From NCBI GenBank assembly GCA_942159475.1, contig OW804094.1:56974966-57038965 (forward strand): 64,000 nt of DNA, read 5' to 3'. This DNA comes from Sthenelais limicola (taxonomy: Eukaryota; Annelida; Polychaeta; Phyllodocida; Sigalionidae). The notes under the pieces were generated by a model that saw only the letters and a list, made by a program, of their open reading frames with translations, did not search any database and was not told the origin of the DNA. Below, in pieces: positions 32,325-44,175 of the stretch. Every line of letters starts with the position of its first letter. Position 1 is the first letter of the stretch. The position numbers and the translations under genes were made by a program.

Positions 32325-32724
32325 TGGCGTAACGGCGACAAAATGGATGGCGTAACGCGACAGTACGGCTAGTCCTGTGTATGATTTAATAACATTTATA
32401 TATTCATATGCCTCTGTTAACGAATCGGGGCTTACCTAAATAATTATTGTACAATGTTAAATTATGTGATTTCTATTTTGGGTTTAAATTAGGTGAGATA
32501 TCTAGCATGTCGTAACGCGACAAAAAAAATTCCCGCGTCAGGTGAAGGAACTTTATATGAGGCAAAAAACGGGTTCAAAGAAGTCGTGGGGAAATGCTTT
32601 TTATTTCTATTTACACACATATTATATGTGCGTCCTCCATTTAAAAAAAAATATTTGATATTAAACCCCACGTTTTGGGCACTTCATTGTTCTGAAGCAT
32701 ATTTATATGTCGTAATCGGCGACA
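32325..32724. promoter_or_regulatory. Cluster of four TGTCGTAACGCGACA-type dyads
   Basis: Copies at 32325-32340 (TGGCGTAACGGCGACA), 32348-32362 (TGGCGTAACGCGACA), 32508-32522 (TGTCGTAACGCGACA) and 32708-32724 (TGTCGTAATCGGCGACA). They lie upstream of the transposase start codon (32272) and inside the right end of the element, so they could be binding sites for transposition, transcriptional control, or both. Confidence 0.6.
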
Positions 32725-33109
32725 CAAAAATTCCAAAACGTTTTTTTTCAGTAGTTTTTTTCTTAGTTCAAATGAATAGTGAAGTAAATGATCATTTTTT
32801 CGGTGACAATGTACAAGTGCGCCTATGTGAAAGCATATTTTTTTTGTGTAAATGGTATATTTAATTCTTGACACCTCTACATGTATTAAATTTTCATGAT
32901 TATTACTAATTTTCTAACCTTAAAAGGCCCTTTTCAAGCCATAGAGGCAAGGATTTTGGTACAGGAACATCGAAAGTGGGGTTCCCATGGGCTGATTTTT
33001 GCCAAGGAACTCAATAAAAATGGTTCTGAACATGTGTGATTAGCGCAATTATTAGTTCTGTACACCCTGCGCATGAAAATCAAATGCTGCCCGATTGGGA
33101 GAATTACTC

Positions 33110-36100
33110 ATATATACTAGTATATATCCATATATAGGTTGACATTATATACCACATAGATAACAATGAGTGAGCATCAAAACAACTTATGACATATGAA
33201 CCTTGAACTTTAATATGAATCCCTGTAACGAAAGGCCCAATTAAAACTTTCTATTGGATTTACTAATGCAATCAATTGCAACCCCCCCCCCCCCCCCACG
33301 CCTACCCCCGCGGGGTATGGGGGGATGTTCTGGGCAAGTTGGGAAATGAGGCACATTCTTTTAAATGCTCTCTTTGATACAGCAGTGCAAGAATAGGACG
33401 AAAACGAGAGCCGATTTAATCGCATATCACTTCGTTTCATAAAGTACTGAATCTGGTAATATTAGGATCATCAACCAGCAGAGAAATTCACCTCTGTGGA
33501 AGTTATCATAGCCCTTGACGTACCCATAACGTTTTACAAAAAATCAGCATGCTACGCATCATTATCAAATAATATTCTGATTAAACCAGACCGCCATTGT
33601 CCGTGAAAAGCGTTTTCCTGGAACCCTAACTGTCAAGAGATCAGTCGGCCATTCATATTACTATTCTGTTCAGCTCGGATTTCGCTCAGGACGAGACGGA
33701 GTCGGATATATCTATCCTATAGAAGATCCTTTTACTTATAATGTTACCCGCTATGAATATTTTCCAGTGGACAAATAATTCAGGATTCTGATGCTATTTA
33801 TATGCCGGATCGCGTAGGAATATTTGATATGGTATATATATAAGGCAGAGTCAAAGGCAGGTTATATAGAATTCTGAGATATGCTTTATGGAAGGAACTT
33901 ATTCAGCGCGTACGGCAATAAGCGAAAGCAGTATGACATTTTGGGGATTTATTCTTGCCCTCCCCTCCTTGGAAGTGTCGTTAAACAGTATGTGTCAGGC
34001 TTGTAGATTTATTGTACCACCTTCGTCATAGATCACGGGCAAAGTATAGCGTAGCCTGCTAACGAGCAATATGTCTCGGCCCGGCAGGTGGTGTAAGATC
34101 CCTGTGCTATTACACCCGCTGCACCGCAGGAGGGCGCTGGCTCCATGCATCCCAACTACCCAGCCACACAGAAAAGGTCACTGGTTCCTTTTCATTGTAC
34201 AATTTGTTGGCCAATTGATGTAAGCACTGTGCAACCTTCGTGTAACGGAGGAAATAGCCACTCGCCTTTCGACGATGATCTATTTGCAAAACAGACTCGG
34301 ACGATTATATCGTCTGTACATAAATACCATTAGCGGTTTTGGAGTTTGAAGTTTTTGACATTCAAGAAGCAAAGGGGAAATTTGATAATATGATCAATAT
34401 GATGGTCTTTATCAAATTGATTACTTCCCCTAGGGAGGAGCCCTCGGTCTTTCTTGTTTCGCTTAATCATCTTGATTTTCCGCTGAGGCTGCTCGGAAGT
34501 ATTATATTATATTATATATATAGCCTTTAATTATATATAGAACGGCTATGCCATTTCTCAGGGAGGAGTATTTTTCATTCGGCTGAAATATGCATGTAGA
34601 CTCACTGCACCCGACTTATATTAGGCATTTTTTCTGAAATGTTTAAGAACTTAAATCGCTCGCTAAATATTCCAAGAGTGAATAGGATTCATGAATAAAT
34701 TTTTCCCCACAGATCTTCCCCCAAAATGAGCAGATGAAGTGGAATTTATTTTCGATGAATTCCCCTGGAAGGAAAGAAATTGAAACCATTCCCATAGAGA
34801 GAGAAACAAATTCGGCGATATTCATTAGGATGCCGCCTGTAAATCATTGTTTCAAAGCGATGAATCCAATTGATACGTCCTCATAATTTCCTGACCATCA
34901 CTCATCAAATACGCTGTGGGTGACAGATTTCCTTCTAGCATCTGCCCCATCCCGCGAACTAATCATTAAACTTTATTTATCCAGCTGTTAGTATTGCTGC
35001 AAATGCGACCGCTTTTATTTATTTCTGCCTCCCCTGCGCTAAATATATTAAAACAAACGCGTTACTTTTTTTTTTTTAAATGTTAATGACAATTATAAAG
35101 TTTGCCGTTGACATTCGATACGCCAACACGTTCCTCGTGCGCAAACAGGGTCGAGCGATCAGCTATTGTTTTTGGCTAAAAAAGACTTTGTAGCTGGGAG
35201 GTCTCAATGGATTGGTTTCATTGACAAATGTTTTCAGCGGTCCATAAAATCTATTAAATAGAAGTGCTACCTATGTCGAATTTAACACATCATAGCCCCA
35301 ATAAATATGTAGACAGGCTGTGTCGCACGCAACCACCTGAATGTATTTTCAATTAAATATTGAACCAGTTCGATATTTTTATTATTCATATATATGAAAG
35401 AACTTTAGAATCTTTGCGTATGATATCAATATAGATTTCCTCTGGAATAATACAAAAAGGCCAGAGGTCTGGCCGAGCCAGCGGATGATCTAAATGATTC
35501 AGTATAAAATGGGAAGAATCGGATCAACATCTTTATTAGGACGGTAGTGATGGATCAGTCCATGCCGACCAGATCTCTCTCATTTATCTTAGTTTTACAG
35601 ATATGGCACAAGTTGCCTTCACCAATAAATGCTAGCCGTCTTCCAAACGCAGAATTAGTGTCAAAAAGGTCCGCCCATCCTGGCACTGGTCCCGATACGA
35701 ACCGATTGTATCTCTTGCCCCCTCAGTCCGAGCACATCACCATTACCGCTAGGTGGAGCACTGTGTCGCTGAGTATTAACACCTGCCTTTGCAGACATCT
35801 TCAAGGCCTTGCACAGGTCGAGAACCATCACTGTTCTGCTGGCCCCAGAAATAATTGGCACTGAATAGTGTTTTGCACGCGGCGAAGCTTTCTCTTCCCT
35901 CTCTATTTTTTTTATACTTTCACTCTGTACAGACTACTACCGTTTGCTGCTGCTCGAACTGAACTGGCTCAACTCGCCCCATGCAAGACGAACTGGATTT
36001 TTATCGCGTCCACACTGTAGGGCTAGCTGGAGAGTTGTTCCTACGGGACGGGTCGTTTATTTTACCCTTTGTTTTGTGAGCATAAGAGATAAGAATATCA

Positions 36101-39100
36101 TGCTCGCTTGGGGTCTCCTGTTGCCTTCCCCTGGACGCCTTGTCGTGCTTGATTCCTCTGTCGCGTGCACTGTTTCCTCCCCCGTCCTGACAGCCGCCAC
36201 TAAATCCCACAACATTTTTAAAACAAAAGACACGATCCTCAGAAAGGATAGAAACGCAGTTGAACGGTTGAGAGAGACGGACTTACTTAAAAAAGACTGT
36301 ATCAAGTATCATACTCATCATTTAAAGGGCGATGTGTGTGATGTGATCGCTTTTTGCCTTATTCGTTTAACTTTGGGACGGCAGCAATGGCGACTACGAT
36401 CCATCGAACACATGCATCGTTAATCCGAAACGCTCCATGCGAAGAAGTCGATATAATTTAAGATGGGTATGTTCTGAAGGCGGTTGGAAAGAAGTCAAAA
36501 GTGCTTCAAATCATAGTCACGTCATCGTGAGGCAGGGATGAGCAGGGTTCTGCAAAGAACAAATCTCTATGATCAAAGGAGAAGATGAGTTACGAGTGTA
36601 ATAGGAGATGCTCAGTATACCGCTTGGTTCCCATCCCATCTTCATAGACATACAGACACGTCGCCACAGGCGAAGACTTCTGAGATCCTTGCCATGAACA
36701 TATCTAAGTTGATTTATGTTTTACAACCTCCACTCTTAGATCTCCCCCGTGACTTCATCAATACCATGATTTGCCGATATAAAGTGTGTAGTTCCAGGGG
36801 CGTTCATTCCGAGATGTATGCATAGATATTTATTTGGCTTTAATAAACCATGAATGTACCGGTATGTGACCGGTATGTGGTTTGCTGAGAAATGGTCCTC
36901 TTTTTAGACTGTGCCAAGATGCTCTACAAGCAGTAGGAGGCCAATTATGTTCCTTATATAAGCATGTAATGGTATTCCCAGTAGAGGTTCTTTATGATTA
37001 TGTCCCCAACTGGTTCTCTGTCATCTCATGTACTTTCAGGAATATTACATCTTCTCATCAATCTATAATTCACGTCTCATTATTTCCAATTTCCATCCAC
37101 TATAACTAACGCGTGCCAAGCTTTCCTGTGGAAGAATCCCATGCATTTTATGAGAAAGTCATTTGTCTGCCTGGAAACGGGCCTGAAAAAAGTCGAATAT
37201 AATACATTCTATATATATGTACTAAGTAATACACTTCTATGATGAATTTTAAAATGTCACAGATGGGACCAGTGTTTGTAAGGTCTGAATAATGCAAAAC
37301 GAGCATTTGCTGCGCTTCCAGTTGACATTTTATCTGTCACAAGGCGAATAGGGGACCATTGTTGCGGAGGGATCATATGTAGCATGATGATTACCTCGCC
37401 TGGGAACAATACAAATGTAGCATTTGTCGTACGTCCATTGTTTTATGATTTAAAGCAAATTTTGAAGCAGCTACCTTGATACTTGAATCGGAAAAGCTAG
37501 GTTCAAAATCTATTATCGACGCTTGTCTTAGATTCCATCGTGCGTAGGAGAAACACGCTTCTACCGACCGATATACACAAAGCCATTCAAATACAGGCTG
37601 TTTGTTGTTTCTTATCTATAATACCAGCTCTAGTAGTGTGTCTTTTGCCAATACGAAGTTTCTCTGTGGTTATATCATATGATGTGAGTTGAGAAGTATA
37701 CAAATGGCCAAATGACGAGATTGTATAAACCATTTTGAGAAAGTGGCTAAAGAATTTGTTTCGTATGAGAAATATCTCAATGAGCAGGACAGAAGTGTGG
37801 CCTATATTCGCAAGGATCATAAATCATATCCAGACCATTGCAAGGACTGGCTTGTCTGGCCCGTGGAAGGAGGATGGTCCCACTGGAACTAAACCCACTG
37901 GAGACCGACTTCTTGTGCAGCTCAGGGGATAAGGTCATTTTGTCCAGAGATGTAGGAGAAAAGCATCGGCGGAATTATGTGACATATTGAAAGATTGCCC
38001 TTTGAAATAAGGCAAGGCAATCTCCATCTACTATATATACGACTAATGTGCCTCAGCAAGCATTTTATTCACCAACTTGTAAAACAAAATCTTATCTACA
38101 TAGCCAACATCTTGGAAGAATGATGATGTTAGTATTTGTGACAGTTAAAAATGTGAAAGATAGAAAGAGAGGGACAAAGAGAGAGAGTTGTGAATCGCGA
38201 TGTCGGATCCACTGCGATGTGAATATTTATTCCCAGTAGACCCAGCGTATAGATGTATTACCATACATCGGACTTTCAACGTGTAATTAAATTCTGCTTC
38301 CACCGTCAGCGCCTTGGGGAGGGAAAAGTGTAGTGTGGACTAAAATATTCAAAATCCCGAGGACACTAATCCATATCATTATTTGCGCACATCGCGCATT
38401 TCCAACCATGAAAATGGAATGAATTCCTGGGCATATATTTTTTTCCCCAGGAATTGGATGCCTGAATTCCAAGGCCCAGTAGTCAGGCAATGCTGTTTAA
38501 TTGTTTGTGGAGACGATTTATTATCGTGGTCCATTCACAGCACCCGCCAACCTGGTACAATGCTGGCATCCATGTTTATTCTGGACATTGTGTATGGTCA
38601 CATGTTATAATACACAAAATCAGTCATTGCCCTTTTACCCCCTCACGCGCTAAATCTTAAATGCGGGATTGACCTCTTGTCTTGTCAGGTAGGCGGCCAC
38701 TGGCAGTGGATGGCGGAGGGACAAAAGTCCTTTTAAAGCCTTTCTGTGCTGGCATTATTTGAATAGGAATTTCCTATAACAAGGGGTGCTTAGATCAGCA
38801 GCTGATCAACTGTGACCCCTTGATCCGCCCGTGGTAAATATTGGAGCCCCATATCCAGATGGTATTGATCTGTCTATGGTGTTATTATATCACCCGTGTG
38901 TTGCTTACACGTAAGGAATTTCGTATTTTGTATGTTCTCACACTAGTCCCCAAAATAACAAAGTGCCAAGCAATCATAACCCAGGTGTGTGTCCTTGGGT
39001 AAATGATTATCAACCAATGCTGAGAGGCTTCACTTCTGTCAGTTTCCATTTCAAATGCAGGTCATCAAAACGTGCCCTGAATATAGATATTGTCCTTCTG

Positions 39101-42100
39101 TAGCAGTTTATACCCTACTACAGGAGGACAAATAATATGGCTCCTGTCGTACCCATAGCTGGTGTTTGCTTAAAAGAAACAAATAGGATTGTCAATTACC
39201 CAAGTTGTTGCGTCCTTTATCATAATTAACCCAGGAGCCCGAGATATTACTAATATGGAATGTGTGGCTCTTCATACGAGTCATGTCACCTATGTTTAAC
39301 GTACAGATGTGATATATATTTAGAGACACTTCAACATAAAGGGTTTCATTTGACAGAGAGGCAAGAACACCTCACGACCTTTTTTCAAAGAATTGATTTC
39401 AGTTGATATCATTATAGTAGGGCTTACCTGCGGCTGTAAAATTACTTTGAACTTTATATCCTGCCTTACGTTTATGCTTGTATTCGTGCCCGTTTAACCG
39501 CAGGATGTCTCTTTCCCGGAGACCTTGTCGGTATCTGGGGGACCTTGTGACATGCTTTGAATTATTGGACATTTTGCCAGAGAAACTCTGGTTAATGAAA
39601 ACGCCATTTATCAGGATTAAGGCCAGGGCATTCAGGCTATCGTACACAATGTGCCGGAACGGCTCTAGGTTGAGTCTTTTCTTGTCGTGGGGGAAATTTA
39701 TGTGCCTTAGAATCCCTAGCATCCATCTAACTACGCCAGGATTAATATCCCTCCTAGACTCACAAAAGTTTAATGTTCTGTGTTTAAAACAGAACGTGAA
39801 GAAATTCTAGTGTATATAAATGAGACTTACCCTCAACAACACACCTATTATTATCAGCTCTACGTATATGGTTTTATGTCATCCACATATTATATAGTAT
39901 ACGCACATACAATTGTTCTCATTCGTTCATACAAATTCAGTTCTTCTGTATGGCATTTCATTTGCATGACTCAAGTATTGATTAAATTGAATGTGGCTTT
40001 GTATAACGTAGACCATATCAGACTACAAGACCATGTAGGCGAGTATTCATCTGTTGGAAGTCACATTGCAAGAGCCTATTTATAACTGGGTGACATTGTA
40101 TTGAAAGTCATGGAGGTCAGCCCAGTGAAAGCTACCGAATTTTACCTGCCATCTAATATTCACCTCCTTTGGTATATAGACTAATAGATACATACTAAAT
40201 CCACTTGGTTGTTGTGAACCCTTTACATATTGACTAATTGCGTGTCAATGCCTTCTTGGAAATGTAGTTGCTCAAGGAACAATACCCATACCATCCAGCC
40301 AGCAATTATGTTTACTGGAGTACATGTTCCCTTTTGTTTAAAGAAGCAGAACCAACTTTGGAGATTAATACCAAAGGCAATTAGCCATAGACCACAGACC
40401 TTGTCACTGATTTTACTTCGTGCATTTAAGAGTCCAAGAGATATAGCCTTGGTCCTGAACCAGTGGATTATGATTATAAAAACAAGCCTGCTTTATTTCT
40501 ATGGTTTAAAATATGCCACCATGTTGCAAGATTGAAAGTGTCTGTATCACCCCTTAATGTATGAGCATCCTCTCCCAGGAGCCAAGTTCAATATTGTCAC
40601 TATCAACACTTATTGAACCCTTACATTTACTTCTTCACAGAGTAAACGTATCGATTAAGATATTCTAATCCATGATAATATTATACATTTGTTAATATGT
40701 GGATTGTACTTTGGCCCGAAATAAATCTATATTCATGTACATGTATACAGGTATATGTAACAGAGGTGAACCATATTGGATAGGATTTGAAAGTATGTAT
40801 ACCATAGTTATGAACAGAAATCTTTACCTTAGCTTTGTAACGTATTTGGGCGGCTATCCCAAGTTACTGACGAAAATATGGTGCAAACCAGTATATGTAT
40901 CTGCTCATAAGTAATAACATTTTCAAATCAAATAAATATGCCAGGAACAACACAAATTGTGATTTTGGTGTTGTACTCATGAATCTATTACCATGGTTAT
41001 CCAAAAGGTAGTCACTGACCCATTCCTAATCCATTTACAGACACTCTAATATGTTATGTGATATAAAGCAATACATCACAAAGTAATATGGGATGCTAAG
41101 CATCGATTTCATAATATGACCTAACTGTTTACCATTAGATAAATAAGAGAGCTTGTGTGCAGAAGCAACAATTACAGGAAACGAGAAGATAGGAGCCCCG
41201 TGTTAGCCGCAGTCCTAATTATGAACATTAACATTGAGTACACGCGCAGCATCTTCATAAATACACAGGTAGAACCTCCTCGGACAAGATGGTGGTTAAA
41301 GCTGAGAAATCAAAAATAGTTCATAAATAGTTTTGATCTCGCATGCTTATAAATACAGACGGTTAGAAGCCACAACAAAATCATGTTGAAGCTAAATTCA
41401 TACTGACTAATTCCATTACCCAGCACTTAGAACCTGGCCCTGCCACCCTTGTTTGAAGATCTTTTTCTTGGTTATTTTTTCCCGATATTTTCTTCAAGAG
41501 AGAAGGAATGTATGGGCGATTAATGGATGTGGGTCGTATTTTCATTGGTCTTGCACAGGAAATCAATTTCCGAAAACAATTATTACCACCCGGAAACTGT
41601 CTTGTGTTGAGCATAGAAAAAACTGCCATTGTTTGTTCCTTTTTAAGGGGATCCTAAAAGCATTTCTTGAGTCACGTGGGGAAAGATTGTTTGAGATATT
41701 GTTGATAGGCCAGATGTGTTCAAATGCCAGAAACCTCAAACGTCAGATGCCTGTCATTTTGGATTCTAACCGCAGAATAATTAAAATGTAATCATATTCC
41801 TCCTTTTTTCTCAGTAAGTTAAATCTAATTCCTCTTCTATTAAATCTGAAAAGTTGGCGAGATTGTTTTGGAAGATACACAACTTTGGGATGTAATAGTG
41901 ACCTGGTTTGCTATTTTGGGGGTACCTCGCTAAATTAAGAATTATATGTGTGCATTCAATAACTAATTAATGCTGTGTATGTGCTATTTTGGTCGTGAAC
42001 GTTATACCTAGAGATCAAAAGATGCTTAGTGTTGAAGCTACCTCAATCACCCATTCTTACTCTGGGTTTCCTTAAAAGAGATAAGGAAAGTCCTTTACTT

Positions 42101-43068
42101 TACAGTGCTTCTTTCAAATCCATCTTAATCAAGGGGCTGCTGTTCCAGAGAAAGTCGGGCATCCGAATCGTGACATCAGTAATACCCTGTGCAAATCCCT
42201 ATGGAGTTAGGGTTAGAGTTCGTGCAGTGGTCTCATTTAGGGCCAGGGATAATGACAAGAAGATTGATTAATTGAAGGAGTAAAAAGGGGAGATGAATTG
42301 GTTTTGAATCACTTTATAAACAAGGGGAAATCAATTTCAAATATTTTCTTTCAGGTTTGAAACATTAAATAAACAAAATAACATCGCTTATGAACGCCTC
42401 TTGTTCATATTATATAATTTTCATCTCATGACTGCAACATTTTCCTTCAAAAGTAGCTAACGGAAAACATGTTATCGACTGTGTAACAACCCCTAGTACA
42501 GGTTGCTTGGTCTATATTATCATCCTAACGGATAACTGGAATAAGAATTACAGAGGACTCTATTCAACCCAACAGCTTTATTACATTGTATGTACAATCA
42601 ATCTAACCATATCCCTTTTACAAGTGGTCAGAAACACAAATTAAATTGAAGCTATAAGAGCCTGGTATCGTAGTGAATTAGCATTGACTCTGAGGCCTGT
42701 ATCACGTCCTGGCATTGTTGCAGCGCTGAAAGGGAAGTTTGATGAAAGACAAAATGTGAGGCAGCTGTGGGAAATTAAATATTCATTTAATTTTATAATT
42801 TATATAAAATGTATTAAAAGAAACTGTTGTTGTTTTAATTAAAATAAAAATTGAGAGTGTAAAATTGGTGAATTGATGAAGAATAAAATGATGATAATAA
42901 ATAATTGATTGGATAAAATAAATAATTAGCCAAAACTGCCAATTTTGTAATTTTAGTATGAGTATTTGTGGGGTGGGTGGGAAGGGATGAGATTTATGGA
43001 GAGTGAGGAGTTGGTTGTGGGGGTAAAAGAGATAAAATTAATGAGATACTGTGTTAAGATCACAGATA
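33110..43068. other. Gene-free, mostly single-copy-looking DNA
   Basis: About 10 kb without any open frame that resembles a protein. It has a run of about 16 C (33282-33297) and the usual AT-rich background. The longest frame (35944-36423, 159 codons) has no recognisable domain. The sequence is not obviously repetitive, so it may be intergenic or regulatory DNA of a host gene. A dispersed repeat copy lies at 42490-42700. Confidence 0.55.
42490..42700. repeat. Dispersed repeat, copy 1
   Basis: Shares ordered blocks with 52300-52500: CAACAGCTTTATT, then GTGGTCAGAAACACAAAT / ATGGTCGGAAAGGCAAAT, then AATTAGCATTG. The copies are about 10 kb apart in the same orientation and diverged. Possibly remnants of LTRs or a short interspersed element; the family is unknown. 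Confidence 0.45.
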
Positions 43069-43072
43069 TTAA

Positions 43073-44175
43073 AGGCAAACACTACTATCTAGTGGAAAAT
43101 GAAAATAAATGTCATTTTTCTGAAACTTTGGTATTTGATTCTTGAAGTGTTTCTGGTCATAAGGATAAAAAAAGATCATTGGGTCACCGTGCTCATTTTT
43201 TAATTAAAGTGCTTCAAAATTGGGTATCTCAAAAGAACCAATGGGGACCAAAAGGGGGGCCCATTTTGCAGTAACTTGACTTCATAGTTCATATTTGCTA
43301 TTTATATTCACTCAATTTAAGTAGAATTAACAGTTTTAGAGAGTATTATTTGGCCAATAATTCTATGCCCCTTTTCTATAGGGTGTATTGTTATTTTTAT
43401 TTTGAAAACAACAAATACATAATATGAATTTTAAATTAAAAACTCAAAAAAACTCACTATTTTTCACCATTTTTATAAAAACAATTTTTTCCCCTCCCCA
43501 GTGAAAATAAATGTCATTTTTTTGATTCTTTAGTATATGATTTTTGAAGTATGTGTGTTCTTAAAACTGAAAAAAAATTAATGGGTCACCATGCTAGTTT
43601 CTGAATTATGGGGCTTTGAAAGATGGCTGACGACCCAAAAATCTGCTGCTTTCAAAGTGTTTTATGTTTCCTAAACATGTCTATTTCAAACAGCTACAAT
43701 TATTTTTTTAATGTGATGACATACATTTTTTCCCCTATACATGTGTAGAATATTACCTGCACTATATGTGTAGCAAATTTTGGGATATTTGGAGTACCCA
43801 TTTTTGTTTTATTCCCAAAACCGTGAAAGGAAAATGCAGCATTTCCCATTGGACTTGCATGTTAAGTGGGTACAACTGAGAGTACCCATACTAGCTCTGT
43901 TTCCCAAACATGTCTATTTCAGACAGCTATTAAAAAAAATCTAACGCGATGACATATATTTTTTTCCCTTTTTATCTGTAGTATATAACCTGAACTGTAT
44001 GAGTAGAAGATTTTGGGACAGTAGGAGTGGCCATTAATTGTTTGTTTCATTTTATAAAATGGGAAAAAATAAGCCATTTCCTCATAGACAGCAATGCTAA
44101 AGGAATAGTGCGTAAAATGCCCGTACATTTGGTATATGGAAAAGGGGGCGTGGCAGTGAATAGTAGCGTTTGCCT
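43073..44175. mobile_element. 1.1-kb non-autonomous transposon with TTAA flanks
   Basis: The left end AGGCAAACACTACTAT and the reverse complement of the right end AGGCAAACGCTACTAT differ at one of 16 positions, with partial matching further in. Both ends are flanked by TTAA (43069-43072, 44176-44179). No coding sequence. TTAA duplications are typical of Kolobok and piggyBac superfamilies; ends starting AGG are more like Kolobok. Internally it consists of two kinds of diverged direct repeats. Confidence 0.8.
43095..44098. repeat. Internal direct repeats of the TTAA element
   Basis: A repeat with GTGAAAATAAATGTCATTTTT ends and GGGTCACCRTGCT occurs at about 43095-43235 and 43500-43640. A second repeat with AAACATGTCTATTTCARACA and GATGACATAYATTTTTT occurs at about 43668-43860 and 43905-44098. 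Each pair is diverged, so duplication predates much of the decay. Confidence 0.75.

Larger units (their letters stand above)
19369..33109. mobile_element. 13.7-kb DNA transposon with TIRs and DDE-like protein
   Basis: The left end reads GAGTAATTCTCCCAATC followed by AGGCTTCATTTGATTT. The reverse complement of the right end (33109 leftwards) reads GAGTAATTCTCCCAATC followed by GGGCAGCATTTGATTT, so about 30 of 33 bp are identical. Both ends are flanked by ATATAT (19363-19368 and 33110-33115); because this is self-complementary, a 4- or 6-bp target duplication cannot be told apart from part of the repeat. Inside is a five-exon minus-strand gene for an ~819-aa transposase-like protein. The element also holds a LINE in intron 1 and a palindromic mini-element in intron 3. 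Candidate superfamilies are Sola or IS3EU (GAG-type ends, 4-6-bp AT-rich duplications), but I cannot confirm either. Confidence 0.8.

Noticed and set aside
35944..36423. 159-codon plus-strand frame
   Set aside because: No family resemblance, and overlapping frames exist on the minus strand. Probably chance in a GC-richer patch.
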